A stretch of DNA of 64,000 nt from positions 1-64,000 of the forward strand of contig JAHFWL010000100.1 in the NCBI GenBank assembly GCA_021292165.1. Reading direction: 5' to 3'. A model generated the notes under the pieces. That model saw nothing but the letters and a program-made list of their open reading frames with translations. It was not told the DNA's origin and ran no database searches. Of this stretch, positions 10,266 through 20,530 are shown piece by piece (within the stretch, counting starts at the first letter, position 1; each line of letters begins with the position of its first letter). The DNA comes from Shinisaurus crocodilurus. Lineage: Eukaryota; Chordata; Lepidosauria; Squamata; Shinisauridae. The position numbers and the translations under genes are program-made.

Positions 10266-10510
10266 TAGGCTGAGAGCCAGTGTGGCAAAGTGGTTAGAGT
10301 GTTGGACCTGGACTTGGGAGACCCAGGTTCTAGTCCCCAGTTGGCCATGAAGTTCACTGGGTGACTTTGGGCCAGTGACTGACTCTCAACCTAACCTACC
10401 TCACAGGGTTGTTGTGAGGATCAAATGGAAAGGAGGAGGAGGATTATGTAAGAGGTCTTGGGTTCCTTGCAGGAAAAAAGGTGGGATATAAATATATTAA
10501 ATACATGAAT
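10266..10510 (+). repeat. tRNA-derived SINE, near full length
   Basis: The 5' part has RNA polymerase III boxes at tRNA-like spacing: A box tggcaaagtgg at 10283-10293 and B box ggttctagtcc at 10326-10336. The body contains cctacctcacagggttgttg and the 3' part ends in ggatataaatatatt with an AT-rich tail. This layout matches the tRNA-derived SINEs abundant in squamates. I cannot assign the exact subfamily. Partial copies of the 3' half lie at 9236-9372, 23755-23862 and (reverse) 58898-58975. Confidence 0.85.
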
Positions 10511-11740
10511 AAAGATATCAGAGAAGTATGTTAACACAATGTTATGTTACTTTTTCTTAGTAGTACAAATTTGGTAGGTAAATGAAGCAAATGTATCTAT
10601 ATTATGAGCTTAAACTGCTATAACAACCATTAGTCTTCTCCAGGGAATTCTGACAATAATTCTATGAGGCAGTCTAGGAATCTCTAACAAAATAGTATTT
10701 TTACCGTCAACAAAGTATAGTACCCATGATTCTTTGGGGTTTGCCATGGCAGCTAAAATGGCATGAAACCAATATATGTTTGTTGAATATATATTATTTG
10801 TACATACTGCTTGGTTGCAGCTATTTTTTGCACCTCACAGCTAGACAAGCTGACTGTGGCCTTAAATAGACTCTGCTGTACTCCATATCCTTCCATTCCT
10901 GATTAATTTTCTCATTTATTTTTATTAGCCAATTCCTTCTGAAGCCCTCACCTGACCTATTTTGTTTAAAGTTTATTCCTTCCAAGACAGATATTACAGC
11001 GGGAGGAAAAAGGCAGCATGAAAATAATTTCCCATCTTTGACTTTGTCTGAAGCCTGTAGAGAATGTGGTTGACCAGTGGAAAGCATATACTTGGATCTT
11101 TTTTTCTTTTCATGTATCAGTTCTCCCGGACAGTGTGATGGTAGCACTCAAGGAAAATTAAAATATGTATTTATAATGTAACATAGTTTAGCCATGCTAG
11201 AGTTTTCTGTGCAAGGATAATGCACAAAAAGCAGAAAACGGCTGACATATCTTCATCAGTGACTATACATTTTCCTTTCTGTTTACCTTTCCCCCCTCCT
11301 GACCTGGAACTTCAGTTTAATTCACATTCCTTAAAATCTAACTTTAAAAAGCCTTCAAAGAATTTAGCATGGTTTGTGGATCAGAAAGACATGTGAGAAA
11401 TCAATTTGCTACTGAAGCTAAAGAGCAGGTGCTGAGAAATAGGCGATGGGAGAGATGGACTTTGGGATATGGGTCACTGGAAAATGTTTGATCTTAAGTG
11501 ATGAGATGGATGCTGATGAAAAAATGCACTTGAAAAGGAATGGATTGCAAAAGTACTGTGGAAAGAGAGCCTGCAATTGAGCAGATAGGAAACCATCACA
11601 TGGTTTTCAAACAGCATTTCTGTTCCAAGTGTTAAGATATTTTGTCCTAAATAGCAGAGATTGACCTTTATAAAATGTTGGACCACTTTGATGATATACC
11701 TCAAAGTGAGATGGTTATCCAGAACTTATCTTCCCAGTCC
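10511..11740. other. Unique-looking intergenic sequence, no gene
   Basis: Open frames of 76-108 codons occur on the minus strand but show no domain or codon signal. No repeat is recognised between about 10560 and 11740. Confidence 0.45.
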
Positions 11741-11743
11741 AGA

Positions 11744-11777
<34 letters not shown>

Positions 11778-11778
11778 C
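11744..11778. repeat. Compound (TA)n(CA)n microsatellite
   Basis: TA run followed by a CA run, directly abutting the element at 11777. Confidence 0.9.
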
Positions 11779-11853
11779 GTATTTTTCGCTCCATAAGACG
11801 CACCCCCCTCCCAATAGGGGGAAATGTCTGTGCGTCTTATGGAGCGAATATTG
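11777..11853. mobile_element. Short MITE with ccgtatttttc ends
   Basis: The left arm ccgtatttttcgctccataa, extended by gacgcac, is mirrored at 11829-11853 by gtgcgtcttatggagcgaat. At 77 bp it is a bare pair of inverted repeats. Related ends occur at 13988 and 14412. Confidence 0.75.
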
Positions 11854-12360
11854 TAAAAAAAAAAATTTTCTCTTTTACATACCTCCCTCTGCGCGCCTCC
11901 AACTGGTCGGGCGGAACAGCGGAGGGCTTCTGGGCGGAGCGGGGCAAGCCCCCGCCTCTCTGCTGATTCCCCCTATGTGGCCGCTTAACAGCTGATTTCC
12001 CCCCGAACAGCTGATTCCCCACCGAACAGCTGATTCGGCAGCAGCTCAGGGTAGGTGTGGGGGAGCCGGGAAGAGGCTGTTTGGCAGGCCCGCGGCATGG
12101 CCGGGCTTGACTGCACGGCGCGAAGGAGGCACCTGCAAACACCTTCTTTGCCTTCCCTCCCTCCAGGAAGGATGCACCTGCAAACACCTCCTTTGCCTTC
12201 CCTCCCTCCAGGAAGGATGCACCTGCAAACACCTCCTTCACCTTCCCTCCCTCCGGGAAGGATGCACCTGCAAACACCTCCTTCGCGCGCCTGGAGGATT
12301 ACGGGCATCCTACCAAGGGTAGGAGGAGCGCGGAGGTGATGGTAGCCTCCACACTTCTCC
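11854..12360. repeat. GC-rich block with a 45-bp minisatellite
   Basis: Repeated 'aacagctgatt' words near 11989-12035 lead into a tandem array. In the array (about 12129-12284) the word gatgcacctg recurs at 12171, 12216 and 12261, giving a 45-bp period over nearly four units. Because 45 is a multiple of three, open frames with 15-residue repeats appear on both strands; these are not evidence of a gene. Confidence 0.85.
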
Positions 12361-12641
12361 CCCCCCTGCAAAAGACTTAGACAGCGGATTTAGGAACACG
12401 AAGAGGGGAGGCTAGATACTATGTATGCTGGCAGAGCCTGCCTCCTCTCTTCCCTGCCCCCTCCCTGTCCATAAATATCCTTTTCTGAGGTCACTCTTGT
12501 GACCTCAGAGCTGCAGCTGCCACAGATCTTTCCATACTGGCTGTAAGGGTGGAGGGAGGATGCTCTGACTTGGGACTCCCAGCTCTGACCTCAGAGCATG
12601 TTTCCGAGGTTAGAGCTGGGACTCCAAATTATCCTTTGGCT
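12361..12641. repeat. Left part of a fold-back element interrupted by a MITE
   Basis: The segment contains an inner inverted repeat (gggactcccagctctgacct against aggttagagctgggactcc, about 12569-12626). Beyond the MITE at 12650-12755 it resumes and ends ccataggattgcaccctta, the same end as the TTA-flanked element at 25555-25793. Its left terminus is not identified. Confidence 0.45.
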
Positions 12642-12649
12642 GTCTAGAC

Positions 12650-12755
12650 CAGTGTTCTCCAACCTTGGGTCCCCAGATGTTTTTGGCCTACAACTCCCAG
12701 CATGCTGGAAGTTGTAGGCCAAAAACATCTGGGGACCCAAGGTTGGAGAACACTG
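12650..12755. mobile_element. hAT palindromic MITE ('ccagatgtt' family), near-perfect fold-back
   Basis: The arms cagtgttctccaaccttggg and cccaaggttggagaacactg pair nearly perfectly over the whole 106 bp. The flanks gtctagac (12642-12649) and gtctagat (12756-12763) are an 8-bp duplication with one mismatch. Relatives are at 16962, 24995, 41414, 41812, 44484 (one arm) and 54163. Confidence 0.9.
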
Positions 12756-12789
12756 GTCTAGATTCTTGTCTATTGGCCATAGGATTGCA

Positions 12790-13010
12790 CCCTTACTGTA
12801 TTTAAATCTTTGCACTGCTGCTGGGTTTTATTTTCGCTTTTATTTTTTATTTTATTACTATAGTTTTAAATTTTAAAACTTTTTATATTGTATTTTATCA
12901 TGTTGTATTTTATGGTGTTAACTGTTGTAAGCCACCCAGAGAGCTTTGGCTATTGGACGGTATAGAAATGTAATGAATGAATGAATAAGTAAATAAATAA
13001 ATTCTTATCA
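12790..13010 (+). repeat. L2-clade LINE 3' tail
   Basis: Contains gtaagccacccagagagctt, then ggctattggacggtatagaa and an atgaatgaataag/aaataaataaa tail, a typical 3' untranslated end of squamate L2-like LINEs. No coding part remains. Confidence 0.7.
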
Positions 13011-13560
13011 GTAGGCAAACTGGACAAAATCTCCCACATCCCTGGTAATTACAAAAATGCACTTGCTTCAGCTTTGCACTATTAGTGACTTCAAAGTAAG
13101 TTTAGGAGCTTTTTTCTGGAAACATTTAATCTGAAAGCCAGCGAATGATTGTTTTCTAAATCAGACGCAAGGCTTGGAAAGAATTAAGCATTGTTTACAG
13201 CAATACTGAAAATCATTTATAACTCCATTCCTTTACATGGTCCAAGATAGCAGTGTTTACCTCGTAAAGCAAATGTTTAATATCTTCCGATAACTAGTTC
13301 ACCCACAAATGCATGCATTTTCCTTGCCTAATATGCATAAATATGTCTATCATCATAGTAAAATGTTATAATATGAACAAACTTAGTGAAAGCTGCATTT
13401 TCTAATCTTAACCAAACTCCTTATAACCTTGACTTTCAAAACAAAACAAAAACAACCCTCCATGTAACTTTACTGGGAGAATTTCCACAAATAAAAGATA
13501 CTACTTTGTTTTCTCCTTTCATCATACTTTAAAATGCTTACATTCCTTATTTTTTTTAAT
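13011..13560. other. Repeat-free stretch, candidate conserved noncoding DNA
   Basis: No repeat, low-complexity run or plausible ORF is seen. Words such as atgcatgcattttcc and taatatgcataaatatg (octamer/homeodomain-like) give it the look of regulatory DNA, but this is an impression only. Confidence 0.25.
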
Positions 13561-13590
13561 GGCCTTCAGGTACTTATACAAATGGAAAAG

Positions 13591-13595
<5 letters not shown>

Positions 13596-13643
<48 letters not shown>

Positions 13644-13644
13644 G
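13596..13644. repeat. Compound (CT)n(CA)n microsatellite
   Basis: About 15 CT units followed by about 9 CA units. Confidence 0.95.
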
Positions 13645-13985
13645 TTACTTTGATTTTCTGTAGGTTGACCTCTAGAATTTAATATGTCAAAGCCCTTAAG
13701 GCTTCTCTGAGAAAGTGTACTGAGTGCATGTTCTGAGGGATCAAAAGATCTGGGATATGATTACTGTTGTTTTCATTTCATTCTGATTTTTCTTTTCTTC
13801 TCTTTTCTGAAGCAGGAAAAAAGGCTCCTCACATTATAAGAAACTATGTCAACACAAGTCTCAAGAGTATATATTCAAGGTTTGGTCAGTAAGGACATGT
13901 TGATCCTAATCAGAGGAAAACACCATTACCCGTGAGTAGTCTTGTTACCACCTCAGGAACTCAGAGTTCTGAATTTTTTCTCATT
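13645..13985. other. No gene recognised
   Basis: Mixed sequence with no recognisable repeat and no open frame of interest. Confidence 0.4.
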
Positions 13986-13987
13986 TA

Positions 13988-14502
13988 CCATATTTTTCTG
14001 TGTATAAGATGTCGCCAACTTTTCTAACCCAAAATTCAGAAACCAATATTTTAAACATAAAACAGAACACATTTTTATTTAGTAATTAGGCAACATTTAC
14101 AGACCAGTACTATGATATTATGCATCACTATTACTTTCGAAACATATCATTTCGCTGGCCCAGCCGCTCCTCCTTTTCTCCCCTTTCTCCGCCGGCCAGA
14201 GGACTGCCGCCCGCCCTGCAGGGCTACGGGTGGCTCGCGCCCCGCCACTGTCTCAGCCGCTCGCTCCTCCCCTTCTCCCCTTCCTCCACCGGCTCAGCCG
14301 GCCAGAGGACTGCCGCCCGCCCTGCAGGGCTCCGGGCGGCTCACATCCTGCCACCCGCCCTGCAGGGCTCCGGGCGGCTCGCTGTTTGGAAGCTCACGCG
14401 ATTGGAAGCTACCGTATTTTTTTCCCCATGTATAAGACGACCCTCAATTTTTCAACTACCAATTTAAGGAAAAAGTATCGTCTTATACACAGAAAAATAT
14501 GG
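13988..14502. mobile_element. TA-flanked MITE with ccatatttttctg ends and GC-rich core
   Basis: The left end ccatatttttctgtgtataa and the right end ttatacacagaaaaatatgg are perfect inverted repeats of at least 20 bp, flanked by TA (13986-13987 and 14503-14504). This fits a Tc1-mariner-type TA duplication. A second internal left end lies at 14412 (ccgtatttttttcccc, also preceded by TA), so a 91-bp element shares the right end. The core holds a GC-rich tandem repeat. Open frames in the core are compositional. Confidence 0.75.
14158..14390. repeat. GC-rich tandem repeat inside the MITE
   Basis: A roughly 100-bp unit containing ggccagaggactgccgcccg occurs twice, and the word ccgccctgcagggctccggg occurs three times with small changes. 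Confidence 0.8.
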
Positions 14503-14504
14503 TA

Positions 14505-14966
14505 TACTCCAATCAGCTGACAGTGCCAGAGTGCCTCAGTGTTGTGGGCAGGCATAAAGTCTGTTTCTCCCGCAGTGTGGCTGGTTCCCACCAGCACTAA
14601 TCCAAGGTGATAACATTTCCATCTTGTTATGTTAGGGATGGAAAGTCCTCTATTACATTTTGTCATAGCAACTGGAACACTGATAAAGGGTGTCTCAGAA
14701 AATAGTAACTTGCCCAGGGTCACCAAGGGAACATTGTGGCAAAACAGAGATTTGGATCTGGATTCCCCATATCTCATAACACTGCCCCTTCTGCTCTTTA
14801 TCCCTCTTGTTTTTGGCACTGGGACTTGCACTGGCATAGAAGCAGCCATCAGCATGGCTTCTGCTGTTATCCCTCCCTCCCTATGCCCTGAAAGGGGCTT
14901 CTTTGGGGCAGACTGGAGATGGGCCCACAAGTCATTTGTGGAACATCCCAAGAGTGGTGGCATGAC
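14505..14966. other. No gene recognised
   Basis: The opposing open frames (184 codons minus, 119 codons plus) overlap each other and show no domain. The words gtaacttgcccagggtcacc (14704-14723) resemble a core seen in MIR/tRNA-type SINEs, too short to call. Confidence 0.35.
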
Positions 14967-15388
14967 TAGAGATGTGCAGATGTTGTAAAATGTGTTCCGT
15001 CCATGTTTTGCAGGTTGGCAGGTGCCTTTTGTTCCATCATCTCCTCATTGACGGAATCGGATTTTGCGCAAACACATTCGTACACATTTGCTCAGATTCA
15101 GAGTTCTGCGAATTCGCACTCCTGAAAATGTGCAAATCCCCCAAAATATGCAAATCCCCCCAAAATGCCTATTTTCTTGCTTTTGCCTATGGGGGAAATG
15201 TGTATTTTTGGTTGGTGTTTTTTTTCACTATGACTAAATTTGTGTAAAATTACGTAAAATAATAAAACAGTTCACATGTCCACAGAATCTGTGCAACATG
15301 GGGAAAGTCAGTCTGTCATGGAATCCACAAGTTGGATTCTGAGAAATTTGAACTCATTGAGTCCATTGCAGATTTCTCCAACATCCTT
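14967..15388. mobile_element. hAT element, 'tagRgatgt' family
   Basis: The ends are tagagatgtg (14967) and acatcctt (15388). A perfect 8-bp direct repeat, ggcatgac, flanks it at 14959-14966 and 15389-15396, which establishes the hAT-type duplication. The 422-bp interior is AT-rich with repeated 'gtgcaaatcccccaaaat' words and no transposase. Family members with similar ends are at 23601-24099, 36436-36808, 39836-40529 and 52963-53319. Confidence 0.9.
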
Positions 15389-15396
15389 GGCATGAC

Positions 15397-16340
15397 CCAT
15401 ATGTCCAGCTCTGGCATAATTTTGTAACCAAGATTTATGGCACTGTGGAGTTTTAGGGCAGTAGTTGCTGCCATCTTCTTGTTTCTAAGTATTTGTTCAT
15501 AGCTTTTGAGTGCTCCCTTACAGGTATACCATGGCCTAATGTTCTCTTTCAACAATTCTCATTCCCCAGTAGGCATCCTTTTTCTGTTCTGCTCTTATGA
15601 GGAGATCCGTATATATAACACAGCATGGTGAGCCACACATGAAGGATTTACTGCGGATTGCTCATTGTGTCTTCTGATGGGATTCTTGCGTCATTACAAA
15701 CTGCTCAGGCTTTTCACTCTCCCTTTATGATACCATCAAAAACTCTCAACTGATTTAAGGCCTTCTAATCCATCTCTCCCCAATTACCCCCATTATCCAC
15801 TAGGTACTGACACTAAAAGAAAAAAGAAAAAAAGACCTTCTTCCACAATAAGTAGTGTCAACCTAATTTCTGCAAGTGTTATTTAACTGTGATTGTACTT
15901 TTCCACTTTTAATGCTGAACAAATTACTTGTGATCTATAGGGACATGTGGCAGGTAATACAGCACATTTAGAGCAGAGCCTTAAAAGTATGTGGGGGGGG
16001 GGAGGGAGTAGATTGAATCCCTAGAGTAATAAAGCTTCTTGCTTTGATCTCCATGAGACAAGCTAATATCACTTCCCACGTCTCCCTTGAAGAATCTACA
16101 AATATGATGAGCTCAAAGAAGTAGTGGTATAGAAAGCTAATGAAGAGGAGGCAGCGCCGTATGAGAGCACCCAGTACATCAAGGGTTGTGAAGAGAGAAT
16201 TCGAGACAAAGTGTAGTACTTTCAAAGTGTTTATGCATCTGTAGCTCTGTGGCTTGATGAGAAAGTTTATAGATGTATGACTTTATCTTTATGAAAAGGG
16301 GGGGGAGTCATAGATACTTGACGTGTGAGCCACTAGTACT
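15397..16340. other. Unique-looking sequence, no gene
   Basis: No repeat or convincing ORF seen. G runs occur at 15992-16003 and 16300-16307. Confidence 0.45.
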
Positions 16341-16930
16341 AGGCGGAGGGTGTCAATGTTCAAGGAGCTGGAGCAATGCCTCAAAGACAGCTGGAGCACT
16401 GAGACAGAGCAATGGCTTGAAGGGAGCTGGAACAAGGAGCTGCTGAGGACTTATATACAAGCTGACAGCTACCTCTGGTTTGGCAGTTGCTGCTGGGTCT
16501 GCTTCCTCATTATCTGTATCTGGGACTTCTGCCTCCTCCCCAGTAGACCTTGGGTGAAAGGGTCCTCTGGTAGCCAGGAGAAGGACGTTCTGATGATGAG
16601 TTGAGTCACCCACCTGGTCCGCCACCTCCTGAGCTCTATAGGAGAGTCAGAAACCAAGACAGTACTGGGCCTGGTGTTGAAGAAATCCTTTGGGGGCCAA
16701 GGCAAAGTGTCCCTGCAACAGGACTCCTCATGCTGCCCCACATCTTCCGTGGGAGTGGTGTTTACTGTGGAATCCAATCCTCCTTCTCTGAAGAAGTCTC
16801 CTATGAGCTGAGATTGGGCAGGAGTCTGACAGATGGTCACAAAGGCTCACAGGACTTTCAGCATTGTCAATTAATGAGTGGAAGTGTATTAACCAAAGTT
16901 CATTTCAGAGAAGGGAGGGGCAGATTGGCT
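16341..16930 (+). repeat. Possible LTR-retrotransposon fragment
   Basis: The start gtgtcaatgttcaaggagct leads into internal near-repeats (gagctggagcaatgcctc, gagctggaacaaggagctg). The following frame encodes a proline-rich stretch ending PPELYRRVRN. Acidic and proline-rich frames of this kind occur in LTR regions of squamate Gypsy-like elements as I recall them, but I cannot name the family or define ends. Confidence 0.25.
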
Positions 16931-16961
16931 TGGCACATCCTGGAATTCCATTACTGTAGGT

Positions 16962-17074
16962 CAGGGGTGGGGAATGTGTGGCCCTCCAGATGTTGTTGGA
17001 CTCCAACCCTCCATCAGAAATTGTGGGATCTGCAGTCCAACAACATCTGGATGGCTACACATTCCCCATCCCTG
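16962..17074. mobile_element. hAT palindromic MITE ('ccagatgtt' family)
   Basis: The arms caggggtggggaatgtgtgg and its imperfect mirror ctacacattccccatccctg bracket ccagatgttgttggact and its mirror. The flanks ctgtaggt and ctctaggc agree at six of eight positions. Confidence 0.8.
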
Positions 17075-17118
17075 CTCTAGGCATTTGGTGTCTTCTTTAT
17101 TCCAGTGGGAGTGATTTT

Positions 17119-17146
17119 CTCTTTCTTTCTTTCTTTCTTTCTTTCT
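17119..17146. repeat. (TTTC)n microsatellite
   Basis: About seven tetranucleotide units. Confidence 0.9.
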
Positions 17147-17757
17147 TCTCAAAACATGTCTAATCTGTCCTTCATCCTTATAGATGAAGGTGACATACAA
17201 AGCCATGACCCTTTAGCCATACCAAATAAAACAAACAATAATGATGATCAAATTAGTCACACAATATAGGATAAATAATAAAACAATAAACAGCATCATT
17301 TTTATGGTGGGTACTGGCCCTGACAACCAAACACCATTGCCTTGAACTGTTAGCCTTTGCCAGCATAATGGTCAAAGACAGGCAAGGTGGAGGCCTAGAG
17401 ACATAGAAGCACTTTGGCAACATGTCCATGCGTAGAAGTTGTTGGGTTGTTGTTGTTGTTTTGTTTATGCAGGGGAGCATAAGCTAGTTTTCCACTTGCA
17501 GTCTGAAATGCTACAGTCCTTGACAAATTCTCCATGTGATTTTTTTGTGTTGTTGTTTTTGGAATGTGTGGATCAGCCATTACTGCTGTTTGATCTGCTT
17601 CATATTGAATAAATTGTGAAGACACGGGATTTATTCTTACCAACCTGCATCAATGCTATTTCAATTGCTTAATAGATCAACACTAGTTCAGTCAGTTACT
17701 AGGTCAACCACTTCATGCTACTAATTACAGTAAATTCTATTTTTTCCCCTCTGACTT
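17147..17757. other. No gene recognised
   Basis: Contains short (TTG)n runs near 17437-17462 and 17549-17560. Open frames on the minus strand (75-82 codons) are low in information. Confidence 0.4.
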
Positions 17758-18905
17758 TAATGTTTTTATTTATTTGTTTGTTTTATGTAAGGTTTTTCTA
17801 GGCCACCTTTTAAGACAATGACATTTTAGGGTGGCTTGCAAACATAATGCAGAGTAAATACTACAAAATCCTACTACAATAAAAACATGGAAATTTTAAA
17901 TCATGTCACAAAAGACAGAAAACCCAGCAACAAACCCTTTAAACAATTTTGAGCCCTGCTAAAGCACAATCATAAAAATAAAATCTAAAGCAACAATTTA
18001 AATATCAGAAGCAATTGCTTAGTAAAAACAGCTCAGCCAAAAGCAATCTGAAACAACTGGGTCCAAGGCCCTTTTAAAGCCCATCACTGAGGGGGGTCAG
18101 TCACACATCTCTTGTGAGAGAGTTCATAAGTTAGGGTCCACCACTGAAAAGACCATGTCTTTAATGCCTCTCATTCTAATTGATCTCACTGTCTGGAGAG
18201 TGAGCAGGGCCTCTGATGCATAACTTAGGGCACAGGCAGGTAGGTGTAGGTCGTCCTTCAAACAACCCAGCCCCAAACCTGGGGTTTAAAGTTCAAAACC
18301 AGCACCATGAATTGGGCTCAGAACTGCACCGGTAGACAGTGCAACTGGAATCATATATGTGTAATAGGTTCTGACAGCCTAGCTCCAACAAGTAATTGGC
18401 CCCATTCTGCACCAGTTAAAGTTTCTGGGTCATCTTCAGGGGTGGCCCCTAATACAGCAAATTAGAGTAGACTAGTCTGGATGTAACTAGTGCATGGTTA
18501 ACTGAGGCAAGGTCTGCCTTCTCTAGATTGTGTTGCAGCTATGGTGAGCTTAACCTTCTACTGTTGTCATCTCTTTAATGAGTCCAGGAGAACCCCCAGA
18601 CTGTATACTCTTCCAATGAGAGTGCAACACCATCTAATACCAGTTGCAACCTTCTATCCAGATTGACTGAGTTCCCTACCCACAATACCACCATCGTATC
18701 TAGATTAACCTTCAGCTTGTTTAGCTTAATCCATACCAACTCTGCCTTTATACCCTCATTAAGAGTTCCAGTGCCTCCCTGGGATTTGTTGATGGAAACA
18801 AGAGGCAGAGATCTTTGTCATCTCCATACTGGGGACACTGCAGCCCAGGCCTCTAAATGATTTCCTCCAGTGGTTTGATGTAGGTGTTAAACAGCATGGG
18901 GTGTC
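17758..18905 (-). pseudogene. L2-clade LINE remnant, reverse transcriptase C-terminal half and 3' tail
   Basis: Read on the minus strand, the sequence near 18900 gives an FNTYIKPLEEI-like peptide followed shortly by YGDD at about 18826. This is the degenerate catalytic box (usually YADD in this clade) of a LINE reverse transcriptase. Further on come LDGVALSLEEYTVWGFSWTH, an ALVTSRL..-like peptide, and LVQN, typical of the L2 clade. Stops and frameshifts are frequent, so the copy is old and inactive. The 3' end is a TAAA-rich tail near 17758. Confidence 0.7.
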
Positions 18906-19115
18906 ATGTCCTACCTGGAGGAGGATTCATCTGATGAAGAAGAAGAGGAGGGGGAGAGACAGCAATACGGGCTCCAGCCAGAGCCAGGTGAGGAACTGGA
19001 GGCTTCAGCTGACAGCCTTCCCCAGGAGCAATTAGAAGAGCAACCTGGCCCCTCCCATGTTGTTACTGAACTCCTGTTCCTGTTTGCTAATGTGCATTTG
19101 CATAAATCTCCCCCT
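18903..19115 (+). repeat. Possible LTR fragment starting tgtcatgtcct, with acidic frame
   Basis: The frame from 18906 encodes a strongly acidic run (SSDEEEEEGE) followed by PEPGEELEAS and EEQPGPSH. It starts directly where the L2 remnant ends. The start tgtcatgtcct resembles tgtcatatcct at 59608. I suspect U3 sequence of a Gypsy-like LTR, but no polyadenylation signal, second end or target duplication is seen. A real exon is less likely because no splice sites frame it well. Confidence 0.3.
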
Positions 19116-19119
19116 CCCC

Positions 19120-19250
19120 GGAAAAAAATGATCCACAAATCCATGAAATCTGCGTGACTCCAAAAAAGCTGGGCTCCTGCAAAATCTGCAGGTCAGATTC
19201 ATAGACATCCAAACTCATTTGAATCCATTGTGGATTTCTCCAACATCCCT
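19120..19250. mobile_element. hAT fragment, right end of the 'tagRgatgt' family
   Basis: The sequence ending ggatttctccaacatcccta matches the right end of the element at 14967-15388 (gatttctccaacatcctt), including ccattgtgga/ccattgcaga before it. Confidence 0.65.
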
Positions 19251-19937
19251 ACGAACGTTCAACTGCCAGTTCATTTGGCTTTTTAAGTGGTGGTGGTGGT
19301 GGGGTCATATTGTCCTTCACCTCAGGCAGCAAAAGGTGTTGGCCCTGTCTTAGGCGAAAAATTTGCTGCCATACATAAGACGTCACTTATCTTGACTGAT
19401 CGAGTTTTCAGCCTGGCAATGCCTCCACAGACAGCACTTTTAAAAGCTTAATAGCTGCAGTGGTTGGGAGTGAGTTTTATATCATTTACATCTACACACA
19501 CTGCTTCACTGATCATAGCAGCTGCTATAGGTTTACTGAAATGAAATTTAGCTTGAGTCTTCTATACGACTGCTTTCTTAATAGAAAACTAAAAAAAAAA
19601 AAAAGTATATTACAGATTGAGAATTAAGGGAAATGTTCCATGGTTTTGAACACCCAGTGCTTGTTATAAGGCCCTTGGACATTCTGTTTGTCAGCCTAAT
19701 GGGGAAGAAAATAAATGTGTAAAACAACAAATCAATCAGGAAGTTGATGATATCTCTTATTCCACTTACACTGTTCAGTCTGTATTCAGCGAGAGAACAA
19801 TTCATGAACTGTATTCACAAAGACACTGGCTTTGTCTCAGTCTTTAAGCAGAATCAAGGGTTACCATGATTGGATGTAATTGCCTCTTTATCTGTTTCTG
19901 AATTACTCCTGAACCAGTTATGAAATCCAGAGTGTGT
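19251..19937. other. No gene recognised
   Basis: A single hAT-like arm is visible near 19305-19345 (cctcaggcagcaaaagg, then ggccctg). Otherwise unique-looking. Confidence 0.4.
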
Positions 19938-19993
19938 TGGAACAGAACTGTTCTCCATTTTTGTATTTAGTTTGGGTTTAGTATATTATGGGG

Positions 19994-19995
<2 letters not shown>

Positions 19996-20041
<46 letters not shown>
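19996..20041. repeat. (TG)n microsatellite
   Basis: About 22 TG units inside the repeat copy. Confidence 0.95.
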
Positions 20042-20042
<1 letters not shown>

Positions 20043-20195
20043 GGGTATGTGTTGGGGGGGGTGTGCTAGTCAATTTCAGCAAAAAGGTTAATAGTTTACA
20101 GTTCAAAGGTTTAGTTAGAATGTATGTAGCACTCAGGAATTTGTGCTCAGGAAGCCAGGAGATTATACAGTTCAACAGAAGTTCAGAGAAAGAGA

Positions 20196-20224
20196 ATGAG
20201 GGAGGGAGGGAGGGAGGGAGGGAG
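20196..20224. repeat. (GGGA)n microsatellite
   Basis: About seven GGGA units. Confidence 0.9.
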
Positions 20225-20232
20225 AAAGACTG

Positions 20233-20530
20233 GGTTCGTTCAACACCCTAACCCACCGTGGCTTATAAGCCACGGTGGGTTCGCATGCCATGCGAACCTG
20301 TAATGGGTGGCTTATTTGGGGGTTATAAGTCACCCTGACAACCCATGGCTTGTAGTCCGGGTTGTTCGTTCGACCCACGATGGGTTGTTGGCGTGTCATC
20401 CAAATGCAGACGACATGACCCATCGTGGCTCAAGCCCAACTACAAGCAAGCCACTTGGCAAGAGTGGCAACTCCCCTTGCTTCTTTTGCTAAGTGGCTAG
20501 TAGGTGACTGCCAGGGCCACCCGCAAAATA
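20233..20530. mobile_element. Fold-back element with ctgggttcgt end
   Basis: After ctgggttcgttcaacac comes a near-perfect hairpin, aacccaccgtggcttataag with cttataagccacggtgggtt, and further stems based on the same acccaccgtgg word (for example at 20374-20428). The right terminus is not clear. The interior word caatcagcactt (near 20532) recurs near 31817 in the large fold-back. Confidence 0.6.

Larger units (their letters stand above)
19938..20230 (+). repeat. Copy 2 of the unnamed interspersed repeat
   Basis: Aligns with 1998-2220 in the same orientation, with a (TG)n expansion at 19996-20041 that copy 1 lacks. Confidence 0.65.

Noticed and set aside
10283..10336. A tRNA gene
   Set aside because: A and B boxes are present, but the sequence lacks a cloverleaf-compatible 3' half and continues as a SINE body with an AT-rich tail.
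11837..12371. Open frames with 15-residue repeats on both strands
   Set aside because: They follow from a 45-bp tandem repeat whose period is a multiple of three; all registers are open together.
18906..19157. Acidic 83-codon protein as a real exon
   Set aside because: It abuts repeat fragments on both sides, lacks a convincing splice context and resembles U3-type sequence; left as a possible LTR fragment.
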